From an uncultured Clostridia bacterium (GTDB lineage: Bacteria; Bacillota; Clostridia; Oscillospirales; Acutalibacteraceae): 64,000 nucleotides of DNA. This document shows positions 62,142 to 64,000 of the stretch, piece after piece. Positions within the stretch are counted from its first letter, which is position 1; each line of letters begins with the position of its first letter. The notes under the pieces are model-generated. The model saw only the letters and a list, made by a program, of their open reading frames with translations. It was not told the origin of the DNA and made no database searches. A program made the translations under genes and the position numbers. The stretch is from the NCBI GenBank assembly GCA_947627135.1, contig CANQUV010000013.1, positions 1 through 64,000 of the forward strand. The letters run 5' to 3'.

Positions 62142-63959
62142 TTATTTCTTAAACGCTTTTTTCATTCTTTGTTCTTTACTTAAAATCATTTTTCTCATAC
62201 GAATATTTTCCGGAGTAACCTCAACCAGCTCGTCATCCGCTATAAATTCAAGACATTGTTCAAGGGACAATACTGTATGTGGCGTCAATTTTAAGGCGTC
62301 GTCTGAACCTGATGCTCGAGTATTTGTTATATGCTTTTTCTTGCATACATTTACAACCAAATCCTCTGCTTTCGGACTTGATCCTACTATCATTCCTTCA
62401 TATACTGGCGTTCCGGCTCCTATAAACAGTCTGCCTCTTTCCTGTGCCTGAAATAGTCCGTAGGTTACAGCCTCTCCTGTTTCAAAGGCTACTAACGAAC
62501 CTTGATGTCTTGTAACTATTTCTCCCTTTAAAGGTTCATAACCGTCAAATACATGGTTCATAATTCCGTTTCCGTTTGTATCTGTTAAAAATTCAGGTCT
62601 ATAACCCATTAAGCCTCTTGCCGGAATTCGAAATTCTATATGTGTGATTCCGCTTCCTCTTGTTCCCATATTTATTAGTTCACCTTTTCTGGCACCTAAT
62701 TTTTCCATAACCGGTCCTACATAATTGTCAGGAACTTCTATCATAAGATATTCTATGGGTTCGCACAATTTACCGTTTATCTCTTTTGTGATAACCTGGG
62801 GACGTGAAACCTGAAATTCATAATTTTCTCTCCTCATTGTTTCAATGAGAATTGATAAATGCAGTTCGCCTCTTCCCGAAACCTTATAAGTATCTGCTGA
62901 ATCTGTCTCCTCTACTCTAAGAGCTACATTTGTTTCAATCTCTTTAAAAAGTCTGTCTCTAAGATTTCTGGAGGTTACATATTTGCCCTCCTGTCCTGCA
63001 AATGGACTGTTATTAACTATAAAGTTCATTGAAACGGTAGGCTCATCTATTTTTACAAAAGGCAGAGGCTCTACAAATTCAGGCGAACAGATGGTTTCTC
63101 CTATATTAAGATTTGTAATTCCGCTGACACATACTATATCGCCAAGCTGTGCCTCTTCTGTTTCTACACGGTTCAATCCCTCAAACTGATAAAGTTTTGC
63201 GATTTTCACATTCTGTGTTGAGCCGTTTCGACAGCACAATACTGCATTTTGTCCGCTCTTCACCTGTCCTCTTTCAACTCTGCCGATTCCGATTCTTCCT
63301 ACAAATTTATCGTAATCTATGTTTGAAAACAATATTTGCATACCACCGTTTAAGTCGCCCTGCGGAGCAGGAATCTCATTTATAATTGCCTCAAACAACG
63401 GCTTCATATCTGTTCCTTTTTGTGTATAATCTGTTGTTGCATATCCGTCTTTTGCCGATGCGTAAACAACAGGAAATTCTAGTTGGTCTTCATCTGCACC
63501 CAGCTCTATAAACAAATCCAGTACTTCGTCTACTACTTCTTCCGGTCTTGCGCCGGGTCTGTCTATCTTATTTAAAACTACAAGTGGCTTTTTTCCTAAA
63601 CCTAAAGCCTTTTTAAGTACGAATCTGGTTTGCGGCATACATCCCTCAAAAGCATCTACAAGCAATACTACGCCGTCTACCATCATAAGAATCCGCTCAA
63701 CCTCTCCGCCGAAATCGGCATGACCGGGAGTATCAACTATATTTATCTTTACATCGCCGTACTTAACAGCCGTATTTTTTGAAAGAATTGTAATTCCTCT
63801 TTCTTTTTCAAGGTCGTTTGAATCCATTACTCTTTCGGCAACTTCCTGATTTTCTCTGAAAACTCCGCTCTGTCTTAACAGCTGATCCACCAATGTTGTT
63901 TTTCCATGGTCAACATGGGCAATTATTGCAACATTTCTCAAATTATTTCTTGTATCCAT
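62142..63959 (-). CDS. typA: Ribosome-associated translational GTPase TypA/BipA
   Basis: A 605-residue EF-G-like GTPase. G1 is AHVDHGKTTL near 14-23, G3 is DTPGHADF near 72 and G4 NKID near 126. Domains II, III (after about 300), V and the unique TypA C-terminal domain follow, up to about 600. TypA binds 70S ribosomes and helps large-subunit assembly and growth under stress or in the cold. GGGGAAG precedes the ATG. It heads a two-gene unit with the exonuclease; its promoter is beyond the right edge. Confidence 0.98.
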   Translation of the reverse strand: MDTRNNLRNVAIIAHVDHGKTTLVDQLLRQSGVFRENQEVAERVMDSNDLEKERGITILSKNTAVKYGDVKINIVDTPGHADFGGEVERILMMVDGVVLLVDAFEGCMPQTRFVLKKALGLGKKPLVVLNKIDRPGARPEEVVDEVLDLFIELGADEDQLEFPVVYASAKDGYATTDYTQKGTDMKPLFEAIINEIPAPQGDLNGGMQILFSNIDYDKFVGRIGIGRVERGQVKSGQNAVLCCRNGSTQNVKIAKLYQFEGLNRVETEEAQLGDIVCVSGITNLNIGETICSPEFVEPLPFVKIDEPTVSMNFIVNNSPFAGQEGKYVTSRNLRDRLFKEIETNVALRVEETDSADTYKVSGRGELHLSILIETMRRENYEFQVSRPQVITKEINGKLCEPIEYLMIEVPDNYVGPVMEKLGARKGELINMGTRGSGITHIEFRIPARGLMGYRPEFLTDTNGNGIMNHVFDGYEPLKGEIVTRHQGSLVAFETGEAVTYGLFQAQERGRLFIGAGTPVYEGMIVGSSPKAEDLVVNVCKKKHITNTRASGSDDALKLTPHTVLSLEQCLEFIADDELVEVTPENIRMRKMILSKEQRMKKAFKK

Positions 63960-64000
63960 ACATTACTTCCCCTGAATTTTAATTTTTATTAGTCAATTTC

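Overview
The window is a stretch of a low-GC (roughly one-third G+C) endospore-forming Clostridia chromosome. The evidence is pro-sigma-E with its protease SpoIIGA, SpoIVA, a SipL-like coat protein, a SpoVM-like peptide, YabP/YabQ, a gerA-type operon, a V-type ATPase in place of an F-type enzyme in this neighbourhood, and secreted dockerin proteins. One dockerin protein carries a CBM26-like starch-binding module and another a cohesin-like domain. This combination points to the Oscillospiraceae/Ruminococcus group, and the starch-binding dockerin protein makes a Ruminococcus bromii-like amylosome organism an attractive but unproven guess. Almost all genes lie on the minus strand. I saw no rRNA, tRNA, CRISPR array, transposase or intact prophage.

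Layout, left to right. 0-3.6 kb: start of a V-ATPase operon (ntpF-I-K-E, running off the left edge) whose K subunit has the sodium ligands of the Enterococcus enzyme. 3.6-5.3 kb: a micro-gene, then spoIIGA-sigE on the plus strand. 5.4-10 kb: MscS channel, MORN-repeat protein, phosphofructokinase, 23S rRNA methyltransferase. 10-15.5 kb: the conserved Bacillus yabM-yabN-yabO-yabP-yabQ-divIC-yabR block, here with an HU gene inserted and hpf appended. 16.2-34.2 kb: seventeen co-directional, tightly packed genes (hprK, PHP, murB, rapZ, whiA, xseB, ispA, dxs, tlyA, nadK, argR, recN, recJ, relA, dtd, a metallo-hydrolase, hemZ). 34.4-38.6 kb: germinant-receptor genes and a divergent DUF421/DUF4363 pair behind a sigma-G-like promoter. 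38.7-41.2 kb: zinc/manganese ABC importer. 41.3-42.1 kb: a family-32-like glycosyltransferase interrupted by a frameshift at a G7 tract. 42.2-49.6 kb: secDF, an aminotransferase, a tyrosine-kinase/chain-length pair and an orphan sodium-pump decarboxylase beta/gamma pair. 49.8-52.8 kb: sipL-spoIVA. 53-57.7 kb: two paralogous secreted dockerin proteins flanking a small operon that encodes the SpoVM-like peptide. 58-64 kb: RluA-type pseudouridine synthase, PgeF, a Cys-rich small protein, a candidate structured element, a small sigma-like pair, an exonuclease and typA.

Functional threads. Spore envelope assembly is strongly represented: SpoVM and SpoIVA form the basement layer in Bacillus, and SipL binds SpoIVA in Clostridioides. 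Sodium bioenergetics recurs (V-ATPase rotor and decarboxylase pump). Starch or polysaccharide capture is suggested by the dockerin proteins. The observations most worth a second look are the short unannotated SpoVM-like gene with its hydrophobic partner; the oadG leader, in which a promoter sits inside the loop of a hairpin that can hide the ribosome binding site; the slippage-prone G tract in the glycosyltransferase; the nested-hairpin element near 60.2 kb; and the cohesin-like plus dockerin domain architecture. Many start sites were moved downstream from the longest open frame because a strong ribosome binding site fits the inner start. All similarity statements are from reading the sequence, without database searches.
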